Source of the DNA: Hyphomicrobium sp. 12-62-95
Lineage (GTDB): Bacteria; Pseudomonadota; Alphaproteobacteria; Rhizobiales; Hyphomicrobiaceae
Length of the DNA: 64,000 nucleotides
Direction: 5' to 3'
Assembly: GCA_002279935.1 (NCBI GenBank)
Contig: NCCZ01000013.1
Coordinates: 1 to 64,000, forward strand
The position numbers and the translations under genes were made by a program. The notes under the pieces were generated by a model. That model worked only from the letters and a program-made list of their open reading frames with translations, made no database searches and was not told the DNA's origin. Shown piece after piece: positions 9,398 to 17,433 of this stretch (position 1 is its first letter; each line of letters starts with the position of its first letter).

Positions 9398-9760
9398 TTA
9401 TGCGCCCTTGATTCTGAACGTCTCAAGCTTTTGACCGCGGTCCAAAGCCTCTTGCAACCATCGCGGCTTCAGGCCTCTACCGCTCCAAGTCTGCTCGGGT
9501 TTCTTGGGGTTGCGGAATTTGGCCGCCACTTTCGACCCCTTGGACGGCCCGCGCTTAAGGGACGCCGGTGCAAACGATGGCGCGGCGTGTCCCAGCACTT
9601 CGGCCACGGACAAACCGGCTTTCTCGAGCTGCGCATGAATCTGCGCGCGCACCTGCCCAACATGCGCGGATTTCTTGGCTTCGAGCGCTTTTTCAATTTT
9701 GGCTTTGAGCGCGATCAGCTCGTCATAAGATAGATTATCAATATCGCTCTTGCGTGCCAT
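9398..9760 (-). CDS. H-NS/HvrA-family nucleoid protein
   Basis: This 120-residue protein has an N-terminal coiled-coil oligomerisation segment (LSYDELIALKAKIEKALEAK). Its C-terminal DNA-binding motif reads FRNPKKPEQTWSGRGLKPRW, which contains the TWSGRG core of alphaproteobacterial H-NS proteins (HvrA, MvaT-like). The family binds AT-rich, often horizontally acquired DNA and silences it. It is transcribed away from the quorum-sensing operon, across an AT-rich 258-bp gap. Length is normal and the motif is intact. Confidence 0.92.
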   Translation of the reverse strand: MARKSDIDNLSYDELIALKAKIEKALEAKKSAHVGQVRAQIHAQLEKAGLSVAEVLGHAAPSFAPASLKRGPSKGSKVAAKFRNPKKPEQTWSGRGLKPRWLQEALDRGQKLETFRIKGA

Positions 9761-9899
9761 GATGGATCTCCGTTGTTGTAAGGATTCGGCCCTCTGGACC
9801 CATCAGCTCTTACTCTGCCGATCAGGGGCCGGCCGCGCCGCTCCAGTCCTTTGACCAGAAGTCTTCATCTATAAAGGTCAATGGATACTTATCATGAGC

Positions 9900-10018
9900 G
9901 GCAGCACAGTCGAAAAACCTATAGTCTTCGAGACGTGTATACACACAATTTTGGTTGAATAACATAATGGGTTCGTCTACAGATTGTATAGGACGTTGAT
10001 ATTCATATATTCTCAATT
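9900..10018. promoter_or_regulatory. AT-rich upstream region of the XRE-LuxR-LuxI operon
   Basis: This tract is markedly AT-rich against its surroundings and precedes the XRE gene. It contains an exact 10-bp palindrome GTGTATACAC at 9935-9944, a candidate operator for the XRE protein, LuxR or H-NS. No convincing lux box was recognised. A minus-strand frame runs through it but was judged non-coding. Confidence 0.4.
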
Positions 10019-10408
10019 ATGCAAGACAGTTTACGGGACCTCGATATTCAGATCGGCCAAAACCTCAAGCGGATCCGCAAATACCGCAATGTCAGCCAGT
10101 CCTGCCTCGCAGAGGCCATAGGGATAACCTTCCAGCAGATCCAGAAATACGAAACCGGCACAAACCGCATCAGCGCCTCCAGTCTAGTCGCGATCGGGCG
10201 CTTTCTTGATACGAATATACTCGATTTTCTCCCCTCCCAGGAGGCCAGCCGGCCCGCCGGTATTCCTCTCCTCGATGCGGAAGCCCTGAGGCTGATCGCG
10301 CTCTTCAAAGCCATCCAGCAACCCGCAATGCGCAAAGCCATCCTCGCATTGATCCGCGATGTTGCTCAGTCGCACCCCAAGGCCCAACGGCGTACTCACC
10401 CTCTATGA
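10019..10408 (+). CDS. XRE-family transcriptional regulator
   Basis: This 129-residue protein has an N-terminal helix-turn-helix of the Cro/CI type (IGQNLKRIRKYRNVSQSCLA, then EAIGITFQQIQKYETGTNRI). A C-terminal helical segment (DAEALRLIALFKAIQQPAMR) resembles the tail of rhizobial XRE regulators. It overlaps the LuxR start by 4 bp (ATGA), so the two are translationally coupled. Its likely job is to control the quorum-sensing operon it heads. Confidence 0.85.
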   Translation: MQDSLRDLDIQIGQNLKRIRKYRNVSQSCLAEAIGITFQQIQKYETGTNRISASSLVAIGRFLDTNILDFLPSQEASRPAGIPLLDAEALRLIALFKAIQQPAMRKAILALIRDVAQSHPKAQRRTHPL

Positions 10409-11172
10409 GCCAGCTCGAGCGCTTCATTGCCGACACCAATAAAGCGGAGACGTCCGAGGATGTGTTCGCACTCTTTGCGCGAGCACTCTCCGCCTATGGC
10501 TATGACCGCATCTGCTACTCACTCATTACTGACCACCCCTCGCTGGGCCTTCTGGCGGGCCATGGCGTAATGCGCAATTACTCCGATGACTGGATGGCTC
10601 ATTACATGGAGAATGGCTACGAACAGCTCGATCCGGTCCCAAAATACTGCTTTTCAACGGCGCGGCCTTTCACCTGGGACTGGCTGACCAACAGTTTTGA
10701 GCTTTCGCCTGCTTCGCAGAAGGTGATGAACGAGGCGCAGGAGGCTAAGCTGCTCGATGGGATGGCCATCCCGCTCTACGGCGTGAATGGCGAGCTGGCC
10801 GGTGTTGGTTTGGCCAGCAGCGCCGGCGGCACAGAGATTGATCGCAACGCTGTCTCGATCGTCCGGGCGATCGCCTATCAATTTCATCTAGCTTACACAG
10901 AAAAGGACGCGCAATGCGATCCGCTGAGCGCCACAGACCTGACACCGCGCGAGAAAGAGATCTTGCTATGGGCCGCAGAGGGCAAAAGCGATCCCGTCAT
11001 CGCCGAAATCGTCGGCATCTCGTATTCGACCGTGCGCTTTCACATGAGTAACATTTTTCGCAAACTCAACGCCTATGAGCGAACACTGGCCGTGGCCAAA
11101 GCCATTCGTCAGGGTCTCATCCTGCCGAGCTATGTTGCGGCGATCAGGGACCCTATCAGGGTCGCTAGGTAA
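10405..11172 (+). CDS. LuxR-family quorum-sensing regulator
   Basis: This 255-residue protein has an N-terminal autoinducer-binding domain. It includes WMAHYMENGYEQLDPV, which fits the W-x3-Y-x8-D-P pattern that holds the acyl-homoserine lactone. The C-terminal LuxR helix-turn-helix reads LTPREKEILLWAAEGKSDPV, then IAEIVGISYSTVRFHMSNIF and RKLNAYERT. It lies between an XRE gene and a luxI homologue, so it most likely responds to the signal made by that synthase. The targets are not visible from the window. Confidence 0.93.
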   Translation: MSQLERFIADTNKAETSEDVFALFARALSAYGYDRICYSLITDHPSLGLLAGHGVMRNYSDDWMAHYMENGYEQLDPVPKYCFSTARPFTWDWLTNSFELSPASQKVMNEAQEAKLLDGMAIPLYGVNGELAGVGLASSAGGTEIDRNAVSIVRAIAYQFHLAYTEKDAQCDPLSATDLTPREKEILLWAAEGKSDPVIAEIVGISYSTVRFHMSNIFRKLNAYERTLAVAKAIRQGLILPSYVAAIRDPIRVAR

Positions 11173-11231
11173 TATCCGCATTCGTCATCTGGCTTCATGT
11201 CCTTCGTGATCATCACAGGAGGACCCGATCC

Positions 11232-11873
11232 ATGATTGAATGCGTAACCCTATCCACCTTGCATCATTTCCGCGGCAATCCGATTCACGCGCAACATGTC
11301 TTGCGCCATGAAAGCATTATCAGCCGTCAAAACTGGGATGTGCCCGCCGTGCGCGGCATGGAGTACGATACCTATGACAACCCATCCGCCTATTATCTCG
11401 TCAAACGCGGTCCTGACGGCCGCGCTGTGGGATGCTCGCGCCTCTATCCGACCGACCGGCCCTACATGCTGCAAGAGGCATTTCCGCATCTGGTGACGAA
11501 AACTGCCATCCCTCACAGCCCGCATGTCTGGGAAGGAAGCCGCTTTTGTGTGCAGTCAAATCTGCCGCCCGCTGAGCGCCAACGTATCGTGCAGGAGATC
11601 GTCGTCGGCTTTCTCGAGTTCGCCGTGGCCAACGACATTCATAGCATCATCGGCGTGATGTTCCCGGCCTATTGGCGCAACATCTTCATCCGGTCCGGCT
11701 GGAATGTGGAATGGCTGGGCGAGAGTCATCGCAGCGCGGAAGGCCACAAGATGATTGCCGGCGATTTGCGGATCACACCGGCCGTTCTGGAGCATGTCCG
11801 CAAAACGGTCGGCCTCCATCAGCCCATTCTGTCCTATGGCACAGATCCTATGGCTCTCTCACGGGCGGCCTAG
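11232..11873 (+). CDS. Acyl-homoserine-lactone synthase (LuxI family)
   Basis: This 213-residue enzyme makes an acyl-homoserine lactone from S-adenosylmethionine and an acyl carrier. Family landmarks are present: RHESIISRQNWDVP (conserved Arg and Trp), MEYDTYDNPSAYYLV (conserved Asp residues), the Arg of GCSRLYPTDRPYML, and VWEGSRFCV (conserved Glu and Arg). A strong ribosome binding site (AGGAGG) precedes the ATG. It follows luxR by about 60 bp. The acyl chain cannot be predicted. Confidence 0.93.
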   Translation: MIECVTLSTLHHFRGNPIHAQHVLRHESIISRQNWDVPAVRGMEYDTYDNPSAYYLVKRGPDGRAVGCSRLYPTDRPYMLQEAFPHLVTKTAIPHSPHVWEGSRFCVQSNLPPAERQRIVQEIVVGFLEFAVANDIHSIIGVMFPAYWRNIFIRSGWNVEWLGESHRSAEGHKMIAGDLRITPAVLEHVRKTVGLHQPILSYGTDPMALSRAA

Positions 11874-11884
11874 GGAGGCATCGC

Positions 11885-12196
11885 ATGGCCATCACGCCCC
11901 CCTCCCCCACCGTCGCACGGTCGCATCGTCTCACTATCCTCACCTCGCTGGCCTATCTGGCCGTGGAGGCGGAGCAGTGCGGCGATCAGAGTTTGGCCGC
12001 TCATCTGCGCTCTGCGTTTATGGACGGGATCGGTGTGACGGACGAAACCAAGAGCGGCCCTCTTGGCAAAAGTGACATGGATGCCATTCTAGATTTTCTG
12101 CTCAGATTTCTCGCTGCAGACCCGAAGCTTCAAGACGCGATCGTCACGTATCTCGATTATCAAGACGGCGTCATGCGGCCTAACTTCTCCTCCTGA
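11885..12196 (+). CDS. Small hypothetical protein downstream of luxI
   Basis: The 103-residue product starts MAITPPSPTVARSHRLTILT, 11 bp after the luxI stop, with GGGAGG as ribosome binding site. It is largely helical with the acidic segment KSDMDAILDFLLRFLAADPK and has no family I recognise. Its position suggests co-expression with luxR-luxI. Its stop codon lies inside the left 21-bp direct repeat of the next element, so the integration site used its 3' end without damaging it. Confidence 0.7.
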   Translation: MAITPPSPTVARSHRLTILTSLAYLAVEAEQCGDQSLAAHLRSAFMDGIGVTDETKSGPLGKSDMDAILDFLLRFLAADPKLQDAIVTYLDYQDGVMRPNFSS

Positions 12197-12212
12197 GCAA
12201 GCCCTTACAGCC
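12192..12212. repeat. Left direct repeat (putative att)
   Basis: This copy reads CCTGAGCAAGCCCTTACAGC plus C and overlaps the stop codon of the small gene after luxI. It matches 16981-17001 except for one C/T difference. Confidence 0.7.
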
Positions 12213-12464
12213 CTTAAGGCTATCCAGCTCTGGCCCGATCAGGGCGGCTTGCACGTGATCAAGGGTGGATTACTGATAACCAAAGGCCGCCTCGTGGGAG
12301 GATTTTAAGGGCTCTCCGCAGACCTCGACCTACTACCCGCCTGCCTCCAAAGATTTTGTAGGCCTAAATGCCGTAACTGTCCGACATCAACACCTGTGAG
12401 ACTAAACTAGCGGCTTGAGGAACGGAGGATTTCGGGCTCATCGTGACCACCTGAGGAGTGGAGC

Positions 12465-12839
12465 ATGAGACAGAAATCCAGCCCGCCAGAGACACCGTCC
12501 GAGCGTCTCGTCAGAGACATTCGGCGGGCCACCCGTAAGCAGTATTCAGCCGAGGAGAAGATCCGCATCGTCCTCGACGGCCTGCGTGGCGAGGTCTCGA
12601 TCGCCGAGCTTTGCCGCCGGGAGGGCATCGCTGAGAGCCTCTACTACAGCTGGTCGAAAGAGTTCCTGGAAGCCGGCAAGCGGCGCCTGGCCGGTGACAC
12701 GGCGCGGTCGGCGACCACCAGCGAAGTTAAGGACCTCAAGCGCCAGGCCCTGGAGCTGAAAGAAGTCGTTGCCGAGCAAGCCCTCGAACTCCGGCTGCTC
12801 AAAAAAAGCATGACCGGGGATGGGGGAGACGAGGCATGA
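12465..12839 (+). CDS. IS3-family transposase OrfA
   Basis: This 124-residue protein has a helix-turn-helix (KQYSAEEKIRIVLDGLRGEV, then SIAELCRREGIAESLYYSWS) that binds the IS ends. A leucine-rich coiled coil follows (VKDLKRQALELKEVVAEQAL). It overlaps OrfB by 4 bp (ATGA), so OrfB is probably made by coupling or by a fusion frameshift, as in other IS3 members. Length is typical. Confidence 0.93.
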   Translation: MRQKSSPPETPSERLVRDIRRATRKQYSAEEKIRIVLDGLRGEVSIAELCRREGIAESLYYSWSKEFLEAGKRRLAGDTARSATTSEVKDLKRQALELKEVVAEQALELRLLKKSMTGDGGDEA

Positions 12840-13816
12840 GGTACCCTGCATCCGAAAAGCTTGAGATCATTCGCCTCGTCGAGCAGTCCCATCTGCCCGT
12901 GCGGCGCACGCTGGAGAAGCTCGGCATTCTGCCGGGCTCGTTCTATCGCTGGGTCGATCGCTATCAAACCGGCGGCGTAGAAGCACTGGAAGACAAGCCC
13001 TCAAAGCCATCCCGCGTCTGGAACCGTATTCCCGATGACGTGCGCCGGACGATCATTGCGATGGCGCTCGATGAGCCCGAGCTCTCCCCCCGCGAACTGG
13101 CGGCACGCTTCACCGATACCCAGAATTACTTCGTCTCAGAAGCCTCCGTCTATCGCCTGCTCAAGGCGCATGACCTCATCACCAGCCCGGCCTTCATCGT
13201 CATCAAGGCGGCGGATGAGTTCAAGGACAAGACCACTGCAGTCAATCAGCTCTGGCAGACCGACTTCACCTACCTGAAGGTCATCGGCTGGGGCTGGTTC
13301 TATCTCTCGACCATCCTCGGCGACTACTCGCGCTACATCATCGCCTGGAAGCTGTGCACCACGATGAAAGCCGAAGACGTCACCGATACCTTGCAGCTGG
13401 CGCTGACCGCGTCAGGCTGCGACCAAGCCCGCGTCGTTCATAAACCGCGCCTGTTGAGCGACAACGGCTCGAGTTACGTCTCCGCCGATCTCGCCGAATG
13501 GCTCGACGACAACGGCATGGATCACGTCCGCGGCGCGCCCCATCACCCGCAAACCCAGGGCAAGATCGAGCGCTGGCATCAGACGCTCAAGAACCGCATC
13601 CTGCTCGAGAACTACTATCTGCCCGGTGACCTCGAAGCCCAGATCGGACGCTTCGTCGAGCACTACAATCATCGCCGCTACCACGAGAGCTTGAAAAACC
13701 TAACCCCTGCCGACGTCTACTTCGGACGCGGCCAAACCATCCTGTTGCAAAGAGAAAGGATCAAACGCGACACCATCGGAAAACGGCGATTGCAGCACCA
13801 AACGAAAGCCGCTTAA
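12836..13816 (+). CDS. IS3-family transposase OrfB (DDE catalytic subunit)
   Basis: This 326-residue catalytic subunit has an N-terminal helix-turn-helix (IRLVEQSHLPVRRTLEKLGI) and a retroviral-integrase fold carrying the DDE triad. The triad is the first Asp in LWQTDFTYLKVIGWGW, the second in RLLSDNGSSYVS and the Glu in QGKIERWHQTLKNR. The C-terminal FVEHYNHRRYHESLKNLTPA is typical of the family. All catalytic residues are intact, so the IS could be active. Confidence 0.95.
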   Translation: MRYPASEKLEIIRLVEQSHLPVRRTLEKLGILPGSFYRWVDRYQTGGVEALEDKPSKPSRVWNRIPDDVRRTIIAMALDEPELSPRELAARFTDTQNYFVSEASVYRLLKAHDLITSPAFIVIKAADEFKDKTTAVNQLWQTDFTYLKVIGWGWFYLSTILGDYSRYIIAWKLCTTMKAEDVTDTLQLALTASGCDQARVVHKPRLLSDNGSSYVSADLAEWLDDNGMDHVRGAPHHPQTQGKIERWHQTLKNRILLENYYLPGDLEAQIGRFVEHYNHRRYHESLKNLTPADVYFGRGQTILLQRERIKRDTIGKRRLQHQTKAA

Positions 13817-13850
13817 CATCCAACCCAGATGAGCCCGACCCTCCGCTCGC

Positions 13851-14930
13851 TCACGCCGCAAACTGTCTCAAAGCATTCGACGACGGACAATCGATTCCTT
13901 GGCGCAGACTGTATTCGTAGATGGGATTCCCGAAGTAGAGATAGGTATCGCGATTGTCCTCGCGCATGGGCGTGGCTGTCATGCCGAGCTGGTAGGCGGG
14001 CTTAAAGTGATCGAGGATCGCCCGCCAGGAACTGTCGTCTCGCGCGCTGCCCCGGTGGCACTCGTCCACGATCACGAGATCGAAGAACTCGGGTGGGTAG
14101 TCTCGGAAGAGGCCGGCGCGGTTCTCGCTCTCGGCGAGAGCCTGATAGATGGCGAAGTACATCTCGCGACTGTGAATGACCTCGCCCGACTCGATCTTGT
14201 GGCGGGCGTCGCCGAATGCTGCGAATAGGCCGTCCTTGGGTTGGTCGACGAGGATATTGCGGTCGGCAAGATACAGAATGCGGGGGCGACGATGCTCGCC
14301 CGTGCGGTTCCAACGGCTCGACCAGAGCTTCCAGCAGATCTGAAAGGAGACGAACGTCTTGCCCGTGCCCGTCGCCATGGTGATCAGGAAGCGGCGCTTG
14401 TCGCCCTTGAGGATGGCTTCGACGGTCTTGTTGATGGCGCTCTGCTGATAGTAGCGCTCGCCCTTACCAAGGGTGTGATTGTAGGGTGTGAGGAGCTGCG
14501 CCGTGCGGGTGGGCTCGACGATGCCGACGCCAGCCTGATAGCGCTGCCAGAGCGTGGCAGGGGAAGGGTAGACCGTGACCCTCGTTTCAGTGCCCGCGAA
14601 GTAGTCGATCTCGATGATTTCGGTCCCGTTGGTCGCATAGGCGAACTTGAGGCCGAGCATTTCGGCATAGGCGCGAGCTTGTTGGACGGCATCGGCAGCG
14701 GTTCTGTAACTAGCCTTGGCCTCCACGACGGCAAGCGCGAAATCACGGGCGTAGCGGAGGAGGTAGTCCACGCGCTTCGGAGGCTCGCGCACGAAACCCT
14801 TGCCGACAGGGATGATCCGTCCGTCGGTGATGGTGCGCTGCTCCGCGATCGAATGGGGTTCGTTATCCCATCCGGCCTGCTGCAAAAGCGGCACGACTGA
14901 CTTCCGGCATGTGTCGGCTTCATTCGCCAC
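13851..14930 (-). pseudogene. hsdR: Type I restriction HsdR subunit, 3' end lost to IS
   Basis: This 359-residue remnant covers the N-terminal nuclease domain (VDYLLRYARDFALAVVEAKA, the D-ExK site) and the first helicase domain with Walker A (FLITMATGTGKTFVS), Walker B (LVIVDECHRGSARDD) and motif III (LGMTATPMRED). HsdR proteins are usually two to three times longer. The frame ends SSNALRQFAA inside the IS terminal repeat, so the insertion removed the second helicase domain and the C-terminus. No remainder was found left of the IS, and no hsdM or hsdS is present. The GTG at 14930 was chosen because AGGGGGGAT lies just upstream. Confidence 0.88.
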
Positions 14931-14953
14931 GTTTAATCCCCCCTTGCGGCCGC

Positions 14954-15244
14954 TTAAGCGACTCGTGGCGCGAGTTTCTTGACCTTGAGCGATGCGGCTC
15001 GTAGGCGTGCTTGTGCGAGGTCGTATGCTGCCTGCATGCGCAGCCACGTGTCGGCGGTACTGCCGATGCCCTTTTCAAGGCGGATGGCCATATCGGGCGT
15101 GACGGCGCTCGTGCCGTTGATGACGCGGTAGAGCTGCTGGCGGGTGACGCCAAGGGCTTCGGCGGCCTCGGCAACGGTCCAGCCGAGGGCTTCCAAGTCG
15201 TCCTTCAGGAGGCGACCGGGATGGGCGGGGTCCTTCATGGGCAT
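14954..15244 (-). CDS. higA: HigA-family antitoxin
   Basis: The 96-residue protein starts MPMKDPAHPGRLLKDDLEAL, the standard HigA opening (HPG-x-x-L). Its XRE helix-turn-helix reads AEAALGVTRQQLYRVINGTS, then the family motif IRLEKGIGSTADTWLRMQAA. It should bind and neutralise the HigB RNase and repress the operon. The order toxin then antitoxin, 17 bp apart, is the inverted arrangement typical of higBA. Confidence 0.9.
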   Translation of the reverse strand: MPMKDPAHPGRLLKDDLEALGWTVAEAAEALGVTRQQLYRVINGTSAVTPDMAIRLEKGIGSTADTWLRMQAAYDLAQARLRAASLKVKKLAPRVA

Positions 15245-15261
15245 GGTTTCATCATCTCCTT

Positions 15262-15540
15262 TCAATGATAGTCGAGAAAATCGACCTCCTGGGCGCGACC
15301 GTCCTCGAAACGGAAAATGATCCGCCAATTCGCACGAACGGTCACGGCCCAGAAGCCTTTCAGGTCGCCTTTCAGCGCATGAAGCTTCAAGGTCGGTCGA
15401 TCCATATCCTCGGCGACGCTTGCGCTGTCGAGCAGGGTCAGGATCGCGCGGATTCGTTCGAGCATTTCAGGCGGAAGCTTTCGTCCGTCGTCATCCTCGA
15501 AGAAGCGCTTAAGCGCCTTGTGACGAAAACTCTCTATTAT
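15262..15540 (-). CDS. higB: HigB-family toxin with a non-canonical start
   Basis: The RelE-fold toxin frame reads IESFRHKALKRFFEDDDGRK, LPPEMLERIRAILTLLDSAS, then HALKGDLKGFWAVTVRANWR and IIFRFEDGRAQEVDFLDYH. These match full-length HigB, an mRNA interferase of about 92 residues. At the position where HigB proteins start (15540 or 15537) the codon is ATA, preceded by TGA, with no ATG, GTG or TTG in frame. The first ATG (15465) would drop the N-terminal 25 residues. The toxin may therefore be poorly translated or silenced. Its 5' end overlaps the integrase 3' end. Confidence 0.75.
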   Translation of the reverse strand: MIESFRHKALKRFFEDDDGRKLPPEMLERIRAILTLLDSASVAEDMDRPTLKLHALKGDLKGFWAVTVRANWRIIFRFEDGRAQEVDFLDYH

Positions 15541-16846
15541 TCAATGCGAATGTAACATGTAATGTTACACTTGTCAATTCGGATGTAGGCGGCACAATGA
15601 GCCGGGAAACCTCCGCCTCCCACGCGGTCAGCGCCTGCAGCTTCTCCTTGTCGTAGGCGTAGCGATTGTAGACGGCTTCGGTCACGCCACGGCTGCGCGG
15701 GCTGTGGTTCAGGACGAGCGACCGCACGTGCAGCGGTATGCCGAGCCGGGCCATCTGCGTGCCGACGGTACGGCGCAGGTCGTGCGGCGACACCTTCGTG
15801 ATCTTCAGCTCTGCCACGACCCTCGCCATCGCGCGCGTGATGGCCATGGGCGTGACGGCGGACTTCATCGGGGCTTCGGCCGACGGGAATACGAACGGGC
15901 TCTTGGCCGGCGATGCCTTGATCGCCTTCCGGAATTCCTCGGCCGCCATCGGGCAAAGCGGCAGACGGTGCAGCAGGCCGTTCTTGGTGCGCTCGCCAGG
16001 GATCATCCAGACAGGCTCAGGGCCGTCCAGCTGCAACTCCGACTTCCGGGCCTCAACAACTTCGGATCGCCGCTGACCTGTGAGCAGCAGCAGGCGTATG
16101 ATGGACCGCGTTGCCGGCGAGAGCATGCGCCCCTTCTCTGCCCGCGCCATGTGCTCGCCCGTCATCGTCTCCATAGCGGCGAGCGCTTGCCAGAGCTTCT
16201 TGATGTCTGCGGCCGGCAGCACCCGCTCACGCGGCTTCGGCTTGCCAACCTTCCTGAGGCGCGCGGCGGGGTTGGCTTCGATCAGCCCTTCGTCCAAGGC
16301 CCAATTGAGCACCTGGTTCATGAGCATCAAGGCTTCGTTCGAGACGAGCGGCGTTGCCTTGCCGGCGAGCTTGTCGCGGTAGCGGGCGATTTCGGTGCGT
16401 TTGAGGTCGGCCACGCGCACGCGGTCGAATTCTGGCTTCACATGCCGGTTGTAGTAGATGAGGTCGGTTTCGAAGCGCCGGAGCTTCAGCTTGGCGTGGC
16501 GCTCGTACCAGTCGTCGAAGAGATCCCCGAAGGTCAGGTTCTCGCGCTGCTTCGCCTCGCGCACCTCGACCGGATGGAGGTCATAGACCTTCACCTGGTT
16601 GACGACATCGTGGGCCTTCTTGGTCGCCACGGCGAGCCCGACGGACTTTGCGTCGCCTATCGTATACTGGCGGAACACCCGCCCTTCCCGGCCGCCCGGC
16701 TGATAGCGCACGTACCATGTGCGCTTGCCGCTCGGGCAGACGTTCCGCCACAGGCCGGGCACGCCGTCGATACGGTAGCGGGTGCGCTTCCCGCCCACGG
16801 GCAAAGCGGCCATGATCTGGCGGTGATTGGCTTTGAGAGACGGCAT
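15509..16846 (-). CDS. Tyrosine site-specific integrase
   Basis: This 445-residue recombinase has an N-terminal DUF4102-like arm-binding domain (YRIDGVPGLWRNVCPSGKRT, WYVRYQPGGREGRVFRQYTI) and a core-binding domain at about 105-200. Its catalytic domain has the Arg in LLLTGQRRSEVVEARKSEL, HDLRRT, the His in LVLNHSPRSRG and Tyr in AVYNRYAYDKEK. All tetrad residues are present. It lies 135 bp from the right 21-bp direct repeat and is the likely enzyme that moved the 12.2-17.0 kb segment. Confidence 0.92.
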   Translation of the reverse strand: MPSLKANHRQIMAALPVGGKRTRYRIDGVPGLWRNVCPSGKRTWYVRYQPGGREGRVFRQYTIGDAKSVGLAVATKKAHDVVNQVKVYDLHPVEVREAKQRENLTFGDLFDDWYERHAKLKLRRFETDLIYYNRHVKPEFDRVRVADLKRTEIARYRDKLAGKATPLVSNEALMLMNQVLNWALDEGLIEANPAARLRKVGKPKPRERVLPAADIKKLWQALAAMETMTGEHMARAEKGRMLSPATRSIIRLLLLTGQRRSEVVEARKSELQLDGPEPVWMIPGERTKNGLLHRLPLCPMAAEEFRKAIKASPAKSPFVFPSAEAPMKSAVTPMAITRAMARVVAELKITKVSPHDLRRTVGTQMARLGIPLHVRSLVLNHSPRSRGVTEAVYNRYAYDKEKLQALTAWEAEVSRLIVPPTSELTSVTLHVTFALNNREFSSQGA

Positions 16847-16980
16847 CTTTCGGTCCGATCTGTGTCTTCGGTACCAGTCCCAACGCGATGGTGATGATGG
16901 CGGCGAAGATCAGGCAGTGTCAGGCTGCGCCGCACGGGCCGGAGATAAACGGTAGCAACATGTAGGCCGTCGTCACTTCG

Positions 16981-17001
16981 CCTGAGTAAGCCCTTACAGC
17001 C
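16981..17001. repeat. Right direct repeat (putative att)
   Basis: This copy reads CCTGAGTAAGCCCTTACAGC plus C and overlaps the stop codon of the 56-residue minus-strand gene. It pairs with 12192-12212. Confidence 0.7.
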
Positions 17002-17164
17002 GTGGCTTGGCCAAAGCCTGCTTCACATGCGTGATGGAGGACTCGCATAAGCGCTTTTCGTTGAAGTCTTGTACATGCGACCGGTCATTGAAGAGCCGTT
17101 TGAGCGCCGTATGCAGTTCGCCCCGTGACAAACGGGCGGCGTGATCGCGTGAGATGATGAACAT
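16994..17164 (-). CDS. Small hypothetical protein, 56 residues
   Basis: A short minus-strand frame starts MFIISRDHAARLSRGELHTA and continues LKRLFNDRSHVQDFNEKRLC, ending ALAKPRL. A purine-rich GGAAAGGGA sits upstream of the ATG. The pattern (II-SR-x3-A-LS-x2-EL) resembles small alphaproteobacterial proteins of unknown function found near genomic islands, but I cannot name a family. Before the 4.8-kb insertion it would have been convergent with the luxI-downstream gene. Confidence 0.55.
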   Translation of the reverse strand: MFIISRDHAARLSRGELHTALKRLFNDRSHVQDFNEKRLCESSITHVKQALAKPRL

Positions 17165-17433
17165 GAGGCTGGTCCCTTTCCGAAAAAGGAGGCCTCGACC
17201 ATCGAAGCCTTTCGCCTCGATGACCCCAGAAGGGATTGATGGGGGAGACCTCTCGGAAGCGGGCTGGAAGCCCTCCGATCTCAGCGCCGCGGGTCCTGCC
17301 CGGGCTTTTCAACGGCTCGGACAATGAACATACGGCGCCAAGAATGTGCGGCGCGGCGGAGGCCCTTAATGTCCCCCTAATGTCCCCCGCGAAATTCCGG
17401 GATGGTGGAGGAAACTTAAGTCCTTGATTTTAT

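Larger units (their letters stand above)
12397..13870 (+). mobile_element. IS3-family insertion sequence
   Basis: The element has two overlapping transposase frames. Imperfect terminal inverted repeats begin TGAGAC at 12397 and end GTCTCA at 13870; both ends also share GGGCTCATC further in. No matching target-site duplication is evident in the flanks, which suggests a deletion next to one end. The right end lies inside the HsdR gene and supplies its present stop codon. Confidence 0.85.
12192..17001. mobile_element. Putative 4.8-kb integrative element bounded by 21-bp direct repeats
   Basis: Direct repeats of 21 bp with one mismatch (12192-12212 and 16981-17001, core AAGCCCTTACAGCC) flank a segment with a tyrosine integrase at one end, a HigBA-like pair, a truncated HsdR gene and an IS3-type insertion. 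Removing the segment would leave the luxI-downstream gene and a 56-residue minus-strand gene convergent, with their 3' ends at one repeat copy. This is the expected layout for integration between two gene ends. Mobility today is doubtful because an IS has replaced part of the cargo. Confidence 0.6.

Noticed and set aside
9822..10016. Minus-strand 64-residue frame between H-NS and the XRE gene
   Set aside because: It starts 3 bp from the divergent XRE start codon, covers the AT-rich promoter region, has no ribosome binding site and no family resemblance.
17085..17324. Minus-strand 79-residue frame
   Set aside because: It is a shadow of the upstream region of the 56-residue gene; the other frame has a ribosome binding site and better composition.
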